Assembly (NCBI GenBank): GCA_041594335.1
Contig: JBFHML010000046.1
Location: 1-18,546, forward strand
Reading direction: 5' to 3'
Source: JAGPUQ01 sp041594335
Lineage (GTDB): Bacteria; Pseudomonadota; Gammaproteobacteria; Pseudomonadales; Porticoccaceae
DNA length: 18,546 nt
Shown here: positions 8,076 through 15,273 of the stretch, in pieces
Layout: each line of letters opens with the position of its first letter
Numbering within the stretch: position 1 is the stretch's first letter
Made by a program: the position numbers and the translations under genes
The notes under the pieces: model-generated
The model's database searches: none
What the model was told of the DNA's origin: nothing
Seen by the model: only the letters and a program-made list of their open reading frames with translations

Positions 8076-9223
8076 ACCGCCTCCGAAGACCATCTTCTGG
8101 TGAATTCCAAAAGCTCGTCACCGACCGCAACACGCCGCCAGCCATTGGCCAGCATCGGCGGCAAAACCGGATCCCCCGCGCTCCAAGAGCGCGCTAGCCG
8201 TTCTACTTCGGCCCGTCGAGCAAGCAACTCAGGGGCGATCTCTAGCGTCCCCGCGCGCTCGGCAAGCCAGTCCCGGCAAGCGCGCATCAATGCGCGTTCA
8301 GCGCGCGGCGGCGGCCCCTGTCCGATGACCTCTGGGTGGGCGTCCTCTGGCACTGCAGCACCGCGGGCCAGCGCTGCCAGCAGCGCTTCACTAAACTCGC
8401 GAACGACACGCGGCCTCAGCCCCTCGACGCACTTCAGGGCAGCGCTATCGCTCGGACGTGCAGCGACCAACGCCAGCAACTCCACGTCATTGACGATGCG
8501 CCCCCGGGGCCGGTCGCGGCGCCGCGCCTCTCCTTCTCGCCAAGCGGCCAACTCCCGCAACACGGCCAACTCCGCGGGGCTCAGGCGACCACTGCCCCTG
8601 ACCCGTCGATACTGCTCGCTGGGCGGGGTTTCCACGCCAGTCTGCGCCAACACCCGCTCCATCTCTTCGGCGACCCAAGCCCCCCGTCCGAACTGCTCCA
8701 CTTTCTCTACCAGCCGCAGGTACAGGGGAAACAGGTGGTGCACGTCGGCGGCAGCATAGGCCAGCTGCGCGTCACTGAGTGGCCGCTGCAGCCAATCCGA
8801 CCGGGTCTCCTGTTTGGCCAACTCGATGCCCAACAGCTTTTGGACGAGAGCGCTATAGCCCAGCGAGAACCCGAACCCAACCATGGCCGCCACCACCTGG
8901 GTGTCGTAGAGTGGCGCCGGCCGGCAGCCGAGCGCGTACTGCAACACCTCCATATCCTCGGAGCAGGAGTGCAGCACCTTGGTCACCGTCGGGTCGACGA
9001 TCATTCCCGCGAGAGGGGTCAGATCCGCAATCGCCAGCGGATCGATCAACCACACCTGCTCACCATCACTGACCTGAACCAGCGCCAGGCGGGGATAAAA
9101 GGAATCGGTGCGCATGAATTCCGTGTCCAACGCCAACACCGACCTGCGACGCCAGACCGCCGCCGCCGCGTCGAGCTCGGCGGCACCCGTAACGAGCGCG
9201 ACCGTGGCTGCAGTGCCTGTCAC
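8072..9223 (-). CDS. rnd: Ribonuclease D
   Basis: 383-residue 3'-5' exoribonuclease of the DEDDy class that trims tRNA precursors and other structured RNA 3' ends. Catalytic residues are all visible: D33 and E35 in LDTEF, D90 in HSCSEDMEVL, and Y156/D160 in YAAADVHHL. They align with E. coli D28, E30, D85, Y151 and D155 at a constant offset of five. An HRDC-type helical domain follows at about 205-285, with a second HRDC-like region to the C-terminus. The ATG overlaps the recR stop (ATGA, 9220-9223) and the TGA overlaps the ycgL start (GTGA). It is therefore embedded in a tightly coupled operon with recombination genes, not monocistronic. Confidence 0.96.
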   Translation of the reverse strand: MTGTAATVALVTGAAELDAAAAVWRRRSVLALDTEFMRTDSFYPRLALVQVSDGEQVWLIDPLAIADLTPLAGMIVDPTVTKVLHSCSEDMEVLQYALGCRPAPLYDTQVVAAMVGFGFSLGYSALVQKLLGIELAKQETRSDWLQRPLSDAQLAYAAADVHHLFPLYLRLVEKVEQFGRGAWVAEEMERVLAQTGVETPPSEQYRRVRGSGRLSPAELAVLRELAAWREGEARRRDRPRGRIVNDVELLALVAARPSDSAALKCVEGLRPRVVREFSEALLAALARGAAVPEDAHPEVIGQGPPPRAERALMRACRDWLAERAGTLEIAPELLARRAEVERLARSWSAGDPVLPPMLANGWRRVAVGDELLEFTRRWSSEAV

Positions 9224-9825
9224 GGCGACATCCGTCGACGGCTGGCAAAAGCGTGCGACAGCGTGCCGCCGTCCACGTACTCCAATTCGCCACCGAGGGG
9301 CACGCCGTGGGCGATGCGAGTAACCGACACCCCGAGGGTCGCCGCATGCTCGCCGATAAACTGTGCGGTCGCCTCACCTTCGACGGTGAGATTGGTGGCG
9401 AGGATCAGCTCCGCAACGGACTCCGCGGCCAGCCGACGCAACAGTTGATCGATGCCGATCTCATCGGGCCCGAGACCATCGATGGGCGATAGCCGCCCTA
9501 ACAGCACGAAATACCTGCCACGGTAAGTGCCCGACTGCTCGATCGCGAGCAAGTCGGCTGGGGTCTCCACCACGCACAGCAGGCTTGGATCACGGCGCGG
9601 GTCAACACAGATCGGACAGGCATCAGTCTCCGTCAGCGTGCGACAGAGCTGGCACCGGGTCACCCGATCGGCAGCCTCGGAGAGCGCTGCAGCCAACTGC
9701 CGAGCGCCTTCACGGTCGCGCTCGAGGAGATGCAAGGCCATGCGCTGCGCGCTCTTGGAACCTACCCCGGGCAAGCGCCGTAGCGACTGGATCAAATGAT
9801 CGATGAGCGGGCTGAGCATCGCCAT
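9220..9825 (-). CDS. recR: Recombination mediator protein RecR
   Basis: 201-residue RecR. With RecF and RecO it helps load RecA on SSB-coated gapped DNA. Order of features: an N-terminal helix-hairpin-helix region with RRLPGVGSKSAQRMA, a four-cysteine zinc finger (C58, C61, C70, C73 in CQLC and CPIC), then a Toprim domain starting VVETPADLLAIEQ and including TNLTVEGEATA, and the C-terminal HGVPLGGELEYVDGGTL. I choose the ATG at 9823-9825, which shares its A with the ybaB stop as TGATG. A TTG one codon upstream (9828) and an ATG two codons downstream (9819) are possible. No clear RBS is present, which fits termination-reinitiation after ybaB. Confidence 0.96.
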   Translation of the reverse strand: MAMLSPLIDHLIQSLRRLPGVGSKSAQRMALHLLERDREGARQLAAALSEAADRVTRCQLCRTLTETDACPICVDPRRDPSLLCVVETPADLLAIEQSGTYRGRYFVLLGRLSPIDGLGPDEIGIDQLLRRLAAESVAELILATNLTVEGEATAQFIGEHAATLGVSVTRIAHGVPLGGELEYVDGGTLSHAFASRRRMSP

Positions 9826-10145
9826 CAAAACGGCATCTTGAAACCGGGAGGCAGGGGCATTCCCGCCGTCAGCCCGCCCAGCAGCTCTTTCTGTTTGGCC
9901 TCGATCTTACGCACCGCATCATTGACGGCCGCGGCGAGCAGATCTTCGAGAATCTCCACCTCTTCCTGCATCAAACTGGGATCAATACTGACCTGCCGAA
10001 CATCGTGACGGCCGGTCATACGCACTTTCACCAAGCCGGCGCCCGCTTCCCCTTCCACTTCCGCAGCAGCGGCATCCTCTTGCAGGCGCTGCATCTTTTC
10101 CTGCATTTGTTTCGCCTGCTGCATCAATTCATTCAAATCTTTCAT
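9825..10145 (-). CDS. ybaB: YbaB/EbfC family nucleoid-associated protein
   Basis: 106-residue small DNA-binding protein that dimerises and coats or bridges DNA. The N-terminus LNELMQQAKQMQEKMQRLQE is the family's long helix. The middle carries GLVKVRMTGRHDVRQVSIDP, the expected beta-sheet core, and the end is a Pro/Gly/Met-rich tail (MPLPPGFKMPF). The ATG at 10143-10145 is preceded by GAGG 6 nt upstream, which overlaps the dnaX stop region (8-nt gap). The dnaX-ybaB-recR order is conserved across many bacteria. Confidence 0.96.
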   Translation of the reverse strand: MKDLNELMQQAKQMQEKMQRLQEDAAAAEVEGEAGAGLVKVRMTGRHDVRQVSIDPSLMQEEVEILEDLLAAAVNDAVRKIEAKQKELLGGLTAGMPLPPGFKMPF

Positions 10146-10153
10146 GAGCTACC

Positions 10154-11794
10154 TCATTCGTCGAGAGGAACCACCGTATCTTCGAGCAGTACTGCGTCAA
10201 AGTGTTCCACCAGCGCACCGACCACGGGATCGGAACGCAACGCCGCCACTGCAGCCGCATGGCGCTCGCGTTCGGCACGCAATGCCGCGACCCGCGGCGA
10301 CTCCGATTGCAGGGCTCCCACCTCGATCCGGACTTTTACGGCCGTGGAAAAGTAAGCGCTCAGGGCGTCTTGTAAACGCTGTCGATGGGCGTCCTCGTAC
10401 AGCGAAGCGCTCCCATCATCGAGCCGGAACATCAACTCGGCGCCGGATGCCGTGACCAACTCCAAGTTGGTCACAGTATTCCCCGCCACGCCGCCTAGGC
10501 TCAAAGACCGGCACACTTCCGGCCAGCGTGCCGGAGCAAACTCGGACAATGGCACCGAAGACGCCGTCGCCGCCTCCGGCCGCTCTCGCAACCGCGCACT
10601 GTCTGCGCCGGTCGGCGGCCCTTCGCCATCCCGTTCAGGCTTTTTTGTCGCATGCGGCACCTCCCGTACCGCAGGTTGCCTCGGCATCGGCTTCGCTTCA
10701 CCGACCGCAGGTTCCGGCTGAAACGCGAGCTGGCGGAGGAGGATCATTTCAAAACCGATCCGCAGATCGCCGCTATAGGGGAGATCCCGCCTGCCCAAGA
10801 GACAAATCTGGTAGAACAGCTGCACCGCCTCCGGCGCCAGGTCGGTCGCCAGCTCGCGGATCACCGCGTCCTCGGCACCCCCCGCCGGCAAAGCCTCCGG
10901 AACGGTCTGGGCGACCGCGACCCGATGCCAGAGGGCGATCATTTCCGCTAGCGCTGCACCGTAATCCGGCGCCAGTTCGGCAAAACGCGCGACCAACGCC
11001 AGCACCTGCGGTCCGTCACCAGACGCGATCGCCTGACAGATAGCCAGCACCCGGGAGCGGTCGATGGTGCCCAGCATGGCGTTGACCTCCGCCGCCAGCA
11101 CCTGCCCTCCGCCCTGCGCGATGGCCTGATCGGTTAGGCTAAGCGCATCTCGCATACTGCCATCTGCAGCCCGACCCAGGGCCCAGAGCCCAGCTTCCTC
11201 AAAGGGGACGTTCTCATCCCGCAATACCGTGGCCAGATGGCCAACGATTCGCTCCGGCGCCAAATTCTTGAGATTGAACTGCAAACAGCGGGACAACACG
11301 GTCACCGGCAACTTCTGGGGATCCGTGGTGGCCAGCAAAAATTTCACATGCGGCGGCGGCTCTTCGAGGGTCTTCAACAAGGCGTTAAAGCTGTGTCCCG
11401 ACAGCATGTGCACCTCGTCGATCAGGTACACCTTGTAGCGCCCACGCGTGGGCAGATACTGAACGTTCTCAAGTAGATCCCGTGTATCTTCCACTCTGGT
11501 ACGGGAAGCTGCATCGACCTCGATCAGATCGACAAAACGCCCCTCCGCCACTTCTGTGCAGGCCGAGCAACTACCACAGGGCGTGGCACTGATTCCAGTC
11601 TCACAGTTCAAGCACTTGGCGAGAATGCGCGCGATGGTGGTCTTACCCACCCCGCGCGTGCCGGTGAACAGATAGGCGTGGTGTAGCCGGCCCTGATCCA
11701 GGGCATTGATCAGCGCCTTGAGGACGTGCTCCTGTCCCACCATTTCGGCAAAGACGCGGGGCCGCCACTTACGGGCCAGCACCTGATAGCTCAT
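10154..11794 (-). CDS. dnaX: DNA polymerase III subunits tau and gamma
   Basis: 546-residue clamp-loader ATPase (tau form). Walker A GTRGVGKT is at residues 45-52. The zinc site is C64, C73, C76 and C79, at the same positions as in E. coli. Walker B LIDEVH is around D126-E127 and the arginine-finger motif SRC has R169. After the three clamp-loader domains (to about 365) comes a Pro/Glu/Arg-rich linker (about 366-415) and a C-terminal tau-specific domain (about 418-546), shorter than in E. coli (tau 643 aa). The ATG at 11792-11794 has GAAGG about 10 nt upstream. A frameshift signal at codons 383-385 predicts a 386-residue gamma form. The gene heads the cassette dnaX-ybaB-recR-rnd-ycgL-ycgN. 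Confidence 0.97.
   Translation of the reverse strand: MSYQVLARKWRPRVFAEMVGQEHVLKALINALDQGRLHHAYLFTGTRGVGKTTIARILAKCLNCETGISATPCGSCSACTEVAEGRFVDLIEVDAASRTRVEDTRDLLENVQYLPTRGRYKVYLIDEVHMLSGHSFNALLKTLEEPPPHVKFLLATTDPQKLPVTVLSRCLQFNLKNLAPERIVGHLATVLRDENVPFEEAGLWALGRAADGSMRDALSLTDQAIAQGGGQVLAAEVNAMLGTIDRSRVLAICQAIASGDGPQVLALVARFAELAPDYGAALAEMIALWHRVAVAQTVPEALPAGGAEDAVIRELATDLAPEAVQLFYQICLLGRRDLPYSGDLRIGFEMILLRQLAFQPEPAVGEAKPMPRQPAVREVPHATKKPERDGEGPPTGADSARLRERPEAATASSVPLSEFAPARWPEVCRSLSLGGVAGNTVTNLELVTASGAELMFRLDDGSASLYEDAHRQRLQDALSAYFSTAVKVRIEVGALQSESPRVAALRAERERHAAAVAALRSDPVVGALVEHFDAVLLEDTVVPLDE
10635..10665 (-). promoter_or_regulatory. Predicted -1 programmed ribosomal frameshift site in dnaX
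   Basis: Minus-strand heptamer A-AAA-AAG at 10640-10646 is correctly phased: A is the third base of ACA (Thr383), followed by AAA (Lys384) and AAG (Lys385). After a -1 slip the next codons are GCC and TGA (stop at 10635-10637), so gamma would end Lys-Lys-Ala at 386 residues. Thirteen bases upstream lies GGGAGG (10660-10665), a Shine-Dalgarno-like stimulator as in E. coli dnaX. Downstream, a 6-bp GGCCGC/GCGGCC pairing (10615-10620 with 10578-10583) encloses a 5-bp hairpin (10594-10608). It begins about 19 nt after the slip, farther than in E. coli, so the stimulatory hairpin is less certain than the slip site. Confidence 0.85.
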
Positions 11795-11838
11795 GTGGGG
11801 TTACGCCTTCGGAATCGTCGCCGTTGCGACCGGCGATC

Positions 11839-11844
11839 ATTATA
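11839..11844 (-). promoter_or_regulatory. Candidate dnaX promoter -10 element
   Basis: A perfect TATAAT lies on the minus strand between ffs and dnaX, which would give a dnaX leader of about 38 nt. No good -35 hexamer is found 16-19 bases upstream; that region is occupied by a perfect palindrome (11857-11873). The -10 alone is strong, so an activator- or palindrome-dependent promoter is possible. Confidence 0.45.
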
Positions 11845-11856
11845 GGCCGACCCGGT

Positions 11857-11873
11857 CTGGCGGCTACCGCCAG
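11857..11873. repeat. Perfect 7-bp inverted repeat between ffs and dnaX
   Basis: CTGGCGG and CCGCCAG are separated by three bases. It begins about 32 nt beyond the ffs 3' end and covers the place where a dnaX -35 would be. No T tract follows in either direction, so it is not a standard intrinsic terminator. It may be a ffs 3' processing or termination structure, or an operator for dnaX. Confidence 0.5.
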
Positions 11874-11904
11874 GCCATCCGGCCCGGTGGCAGCAGAAAT
11901 TGGA

Positions 11905-12015
<111 letters not shown>

Positions 12016-12028
12016 ATTGCGGCCGGCG

Positions 12029-12057
12029 ATTATCCGCGTTGACTCGCTGCCACGCAA
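12029..12057 (-). promoter_or_regulatory. ffs promoter (sigma70-like)
   Basis: Minus strand TTGCGT (12052-12057) and GATAAT (12029-12034; 5/6 match to the -10) are separated by exactly 17 bases. The start would fall near 12022, leaving a short 5' leader of roughly 7 nt before the predicted mature end at 12015, to be removed by processing as in E. coli 4.5S. Position relative to the RNA supports the call. Confidence 0.65.
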
Positions 12058-12077
12058 CCGGCGCGACATCTTATCGG

Positions 12078-12101
12078 CCCGGCGCGGTAATTCGCGCCAG
12101 G
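12078..12101. terminator. Strong GC hairpin after the DUF3617 gene
   Basis: On the minus strand CCTGGCGCG pairs with CGCGCCGGG (9 bp, one T-G pair) around a 6-nt AATTAC loop, starting 10 nt after the DUF3617 stop and ending before the ffs -35. No T tract follows on either strand, so it may act as a 3' mRNA-stabilising or Rho-linked structure rather than a classical intrinsic terminator. It insulates the two units by position. Confidence 0.35.
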
Positions 12102-12111
12102 GTCGCGCCGA

Positions 12112-12537
12112 CTAGTCGCAAGGTCCGACCCGCTGCCCACTCCAGGTCATTTCCAAGGAAAAGGGCTGGCCGCCCATGTCCGTGGTCATGATCATCTGCC
12201 CCTGGGCGCTATCTCCCTGTGATTCGAATTTCCCTTCGGCTCTCATAACCATTTGCTCCATCTGACAGGACATAGCCCAACTCATGGTGTTGCCGCGAAC
12301 ATCCTGGGAGAGCATGCGACATTCGGCGGACTTCGCCATCTCCTGAGCGGGATCGAACTGTTCCTCGCGAATGCACTGGGTACTGGAGAAGGTCTGCGAA
12401 CCGGCAAACGGATTGCTGCTGGTGGTCTCCACCCGCCACTGGCCCGGTTTCACTCGAATGGTTTCCGCCTGGGCCGGACTGCCGCTGACGAACCAAGCGA
12501 CCGCGACGGCAACGATTCCGAACCTGATCGAAGACAT
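12112..12537 (-). CDS. DUF3617 domain-containing periplasmic protein
   Basis: 141 residues with a clear signal peptide: a short charged start, a hydrophobic stretch at about 5-18, and cleavage expected after AQA near residue 24. The mature part shows the DUF3617 pattern: an early KPGQWRVETT, then TQCI, a second cysteine in AECRML, the segment GNTMSWAMSCQ, a Met-rich TMTTDMG-like run (MIMTTDMGG) and a final RVGPC. Four mature cysteines could form disulfides in the periplasm. The ATG at 12535-12537 has AAGGA 8 nt upstream. It stands divergent from oppA (157-nt gap) and upstream of ffs. No biochemical function is known for the family to my knowledge. Confidence 0.9.
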   Translation of the reverse strand: MSSIRFGIVAVAVAWFVSGSPAQAETIRVKPGQWRVETTSSNPFAGSQTFSSTQCIREEQFDPAQEMAKSAECRMLSQDVRGNTMSWAMSCQMEQMVMRAEGKFESQGDSAQGQMIMTTDMGGQPFSLEMTWSGQRVGPCD

Positions 12538-12694
12538 GCTGAGGTTCCTTATTTGAAAATAGCGTCAAGGATGCCCTCCGATGGGGCACCTAGATTGTGC
12601 GCAAATTTCGTCACCGCCTCCAGCAACCGCGGCAGCTTTTGTGCGCATCCGGGCTCGGTTACCATCCGCGCCACAGTGTCAGAGCCAACCGCCG

Positions 12695-14329
12695 ATGCCT
12701 CTTCGCAAGATCCCTACCCTTTTCATACTGGGCCTGAGCTGCTGCGCCCTCGCCCTGACGGCCTGCGGTGGCGGTGAAACTCGGGTCGAGACGGGCGACC
12801 GCGAGCAGGTGCTGCATTGGGGCAATGGTGCCGAGCCGCAGGAGCTCGACCCTCATATCGTCACCGGCGTGCCCGAGCACCACATCATCATTGCGTTGCT
12901 GGAAGGCCTGGTGCTCAAGGATCCGGCCACCCTGGAGATCATCCCGGGCGTCGCCGAGCGCTGGGAAGTCAGCACCGACGGCCTCGTGTACACCTTCCAC
13001 CTGCGCGCCGACGCCCGCTGGTCGAACGGCGACCCGATGACCGCCGGCGACTTCGCCTGGTCGTGGCAGCGGGCACTGACCCCGAGCCTCGGCAATCTCT
13101 ACGCTTACATGTATTTCCCGATCCGCAATGCCGAGGCCTTCGCCACCGGGAAGATCAATGATTTCGATGAAGTCGGCGTCGAAGTGCTCGATGAACACAC
13201 CCTGCGGGTGACCCTGAACCACCCCACACCCTACTTCCTGCAGCTGCTCGACCACTACAGCATGTTCCCGGTACACCGCGCCACGTTGGAACAACACGGC
13301 GATCCCTTCCAGCGTGGCAGTGACTGGACGCGAGCGGGCAACTTCGTCGGCAACGGACCCTTCGTCCTTCAGGAATGGCAACTCAATCAGGTCGTCGCGG
13401 TAGAGAAGAATCCCAACTACTGGGCCGCCGAACAAATCCGACTCAACGGCATTCGCTACTACCCGGTGGAGAACGTCTCCACCGAGGAGCGCATGTTTCG
13501 CGCCGGCCAGCTGCATGTCACCGGCGCCATTCCGCCGGACAAGATCGCCGTGTACCGTGCGGAGTCTCCCGAGCTATTGCGCACCGAGCCCTATTTGGGC
13601 AACTACTTCTACCGCATCAACGTCGACGTGCCCCATCTGGCCGACTCCCGGGTGCGACGCGCCCTGGCGATGAGCATCGACCGTGGGCAGATCGTCGAGC
13701 ATGTCACCCAAGGGGGCCAGATACCGGCCTATGCTTTCACCCCACCCGATACGCTCGGCTACACGGCACCACCGGCGTTCTCTCATGACCCGGAGGCAGC
13801 CCGCACACTGCTGGCCGAAGCCGGCTATCCTGGCGGCCAAGGCTTCCCCCCCACCGAACTGCTCTACAACACCAGCGAAGGCCACCGCAAGCTGGCAGTG
13901 GCCATCCAGCAGATGTGGAAGCGCGAGCTCGGCGTCGAGATCACCCTCAACAACCAGGACTGGAAGGTCTATCTGGACAGCGTCAACAACGGCAGCTACC
14001 AGATCGCCCGCGCCGGCTGGATCGGCGACTATGTGGATCCCAACAGTTTTCTCGACATGTGGGTGACCGACGGCGGCAACAACCGCACCGGTTGGAGCGA
14101 TCCGCGCTATGATCAACTGGTGCTGGAGTGCGCGCCGAGCGCGCCGGACCGCGAACGGCGCTACCGGTGCTTCCAGGAGGCCGAAGCCCTGTTGATGGAC
14201 GCCATGCCGGTCATCCCCGTCTATTTTGCGACCCGCAATTACCTGGCTCGTCCCAGCGTGCGAGGCATGCCACCCAATTTACTCGGCTATCCCCTGTTCA
14301 AGCAGGTCTATCTGCAGGCGGAAGACTGA
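12695..14329 (+). CDS. oppA: Oligopeptide ABC transporter substrate-binding lipoprotein (OppA-like)
   Basis: 544-residue family 5 extracellular solute-binding protein that captures peptides outside the inner membrane for OppBC-DF. The start at ATG 12695 gives a lipoprotein signal, with the lipobox LTAC at residues 21-24 and C24 as lipid anchor. An upstream in-frame ATG (12581) would bury this signal and is rejected. The +2 residue is Gly, not Asp. Characteristic segments follow: EPQELDPHIVTGVPEH, LLEGLV, VAERWEVSTDGLVYTFHLR, DFAWSWQRAL, GNGPFVL and a late PVYFATRNYL. Length matches E. coli OppA (about 543). No strong RBS is seen before the ATG. The oppB ATG follows 5 nt after the stop. OppA rather than DppA or microcin/nickel binders is favoured by DFAWSWQRALTP-type segments; ligand is inferred. 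Confidence 0.93.
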   Translation: MPLRKIPTLFILGLSCCALALTACGGGETRVETGDREQVLHWGNGAEPQELDPHIVTGVPEHHIIIALLEGLVLKDPATLEIIPGVAERWEVSTDGLVYTFHLRADARWSNGDPMTAGDFAWSWQRALTPSLGNLYAYMYFPIRNAEAFATGKINDFDEVGVEVLDEHTLRVTLNHPTPYFLQLLDHYSMFPVHRATLEQHGDPFQRGSDWTRAGNFVGNGPFVLQEWQLNQVVAVEKNPNYWAAEQIRLNGIRYYPVENVSTEERMFRAGQLHVTGAIPPDKIAVYRAESPELLRTEPYLGNYFYRINVDVPHLADSRVRRALAMSIDRGQIVEHVTQGGQIPAYAFTPPDTLGYTAPPAFSHDPEAARTLLAEAGYPGGQGFPPTELLYNTSEGHRKLAVAIQQMWKRELGVEITLNNQDWKVYLDSVNNGSYQIARAGWIGDYVDPNSFLDMWVTDGGNNRTGWSDPRYDQLVLECAPSAPDRERRYRCFQEAEALLMDAMPVIPVYFATRNYLARPSVRGMPPNLLGYPLFKQVYLQAED

Positions 14330-14334
14330 GCGCC

Positions 14335-15273
14335 ATGCTGCGCTTTATCCTCCACCGCCTGCTGCAGGCGATACCCGTGCTGCTGGTGGTGGTCACCGCG
14401 ACGTTCTTCCTGATCCGGCTCGCCCCAGGCGGGCCGTTCAGTGATGAAAAGGCGGTACCCGCCGAGGTTCAACGTGCGCTCGAGGCCCGCTATCGGCTCG
14501 ATCAGCCCATCGCCTCGCAGTACCTCAGTTATCTCGGCGATCTGCTGCGGGGCGACTTCGGCCCGTCGTTCCGCTATCCCGGGCGCAGCGTCGACGAGAT
14601 GATCTTTGCCGGTCTGCCCACCACGGCCGAACTCGGTCTCTACGCGCTGCTCATCTCCCTGGTCCTGGGCACGACCGCGGGCGTCGTGGCAGCCCTGCGA
14701 CCCAACAGCACCCAGGATTACCTGCCCATGTCGGCAGCCATGATCGGCATCTGCCTGCCCTCCTTCCTCCTAGGCCCACTGCTGATTCTGGTGTTCGGCA
14801 TCTGGCTCGAATGGGTACCCGTATCGGGCTGGGGCCATGTCCCCGGCGACAAGATCCTGCCCGCCCTGACCCTGGCGTCCGGTTATACGGCCTATGTGGC
14901 GCGGCTCTCGCGCGGCGGGATGCTCGAGGTGCTCTCTCAGGACTATATTCGTACCGCGCGCGCCAAGGGTCTGCCGGAATGGGTGGTAGTACTCAAACAT
15001 GGTCTGCGCGGCGGGTTGATTCCAGTGGTAGCCTTCGCCGGCCCGGCTTTTGCCGGACTGCTGTCGGGCTCCTTCGTGGTCGAAACCATCTTCCAAATTC
15101 CAGGTCTTGGCCGCTTCTATGTGCAAGCGGCCTTCAACCGCGACTACACCATGATCATGGGCACTACGATCTTTTTTGCTGTGCTGATCGTAGCCTTCAA
15201 CCTGCTCGCCGACATCGCCGCGGTCTGGCTCAATCCGCGCCTGCGTCACCAGTACCGGAAACGCGCATCGTGA
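14335..15273 (+). CDS. oppB: Oligopeptide ABC transporter permease OppB
   Basis: 312-residue inner-membrane permease of the binding-protein-dependent transport family. The N-terminal membrane segment (about 7-28) is followed by the family motif RLAPGGPF. Further hydrophobic segments lie at about 100-120, 131-156, 176-190, 226-250 and 272-296. The EAA-type coupling loop DYIRTARAKGLP at residues 203-214 contacts the ATPase. The ATG at 14335 is 5 nt after oppA and gives the normal OppB N-terminus; longer in-frame extensions overlap oppA and are rejected. The stop overlaps the oppC GTG start. Confidence 0.95.
   Translation: MLRFILHRLLQAIPVLLVVVTATFFLIRLAPGGPFSDEKAVPAEVQRALEARYRLDQPIASQYLSYLGDLLRGDFGPSFRYPGRSVDEMIFAGLPTTAELGLYALLISLVLGTTAGVVAALRPNSTQDYLPMSAAMIGICLPSFLLGPLLILVFGIWLEWVPVSGWGHVPGDKILPALTLASGYTAYVARLSRGGMLEVLSQDYIRTARAKGLPEWVVVLKHGLRGGLIPVVAFAGPAFAGLLSGSFVVETIFQIPGLGRFYVQAAFNRDYTMIMGTTIFFAVLIVAFNLLADIAAVWLNPRLRHQYRKRAS

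Noticed and set aside
12209..12589. Alternative minus-strand frame overlapping the DUF3617 gene
   Set aside because: The 12112-12537 frame has a signal peptide, an RBS and DUF3617 motifs; the alternative has none.
12581..12694. In-frame 38-residue N-terminal extension of OppA
   Set aside because: It would place the lipobox signal internally; the segment has no signal-like character.
14811..15269. In-frame extension of OppC upstream of 15270
   Set aside because: Lies entirely in oppB in another frame; the GTG at 15270 gives the normal OppC length and a GTGA overlap.
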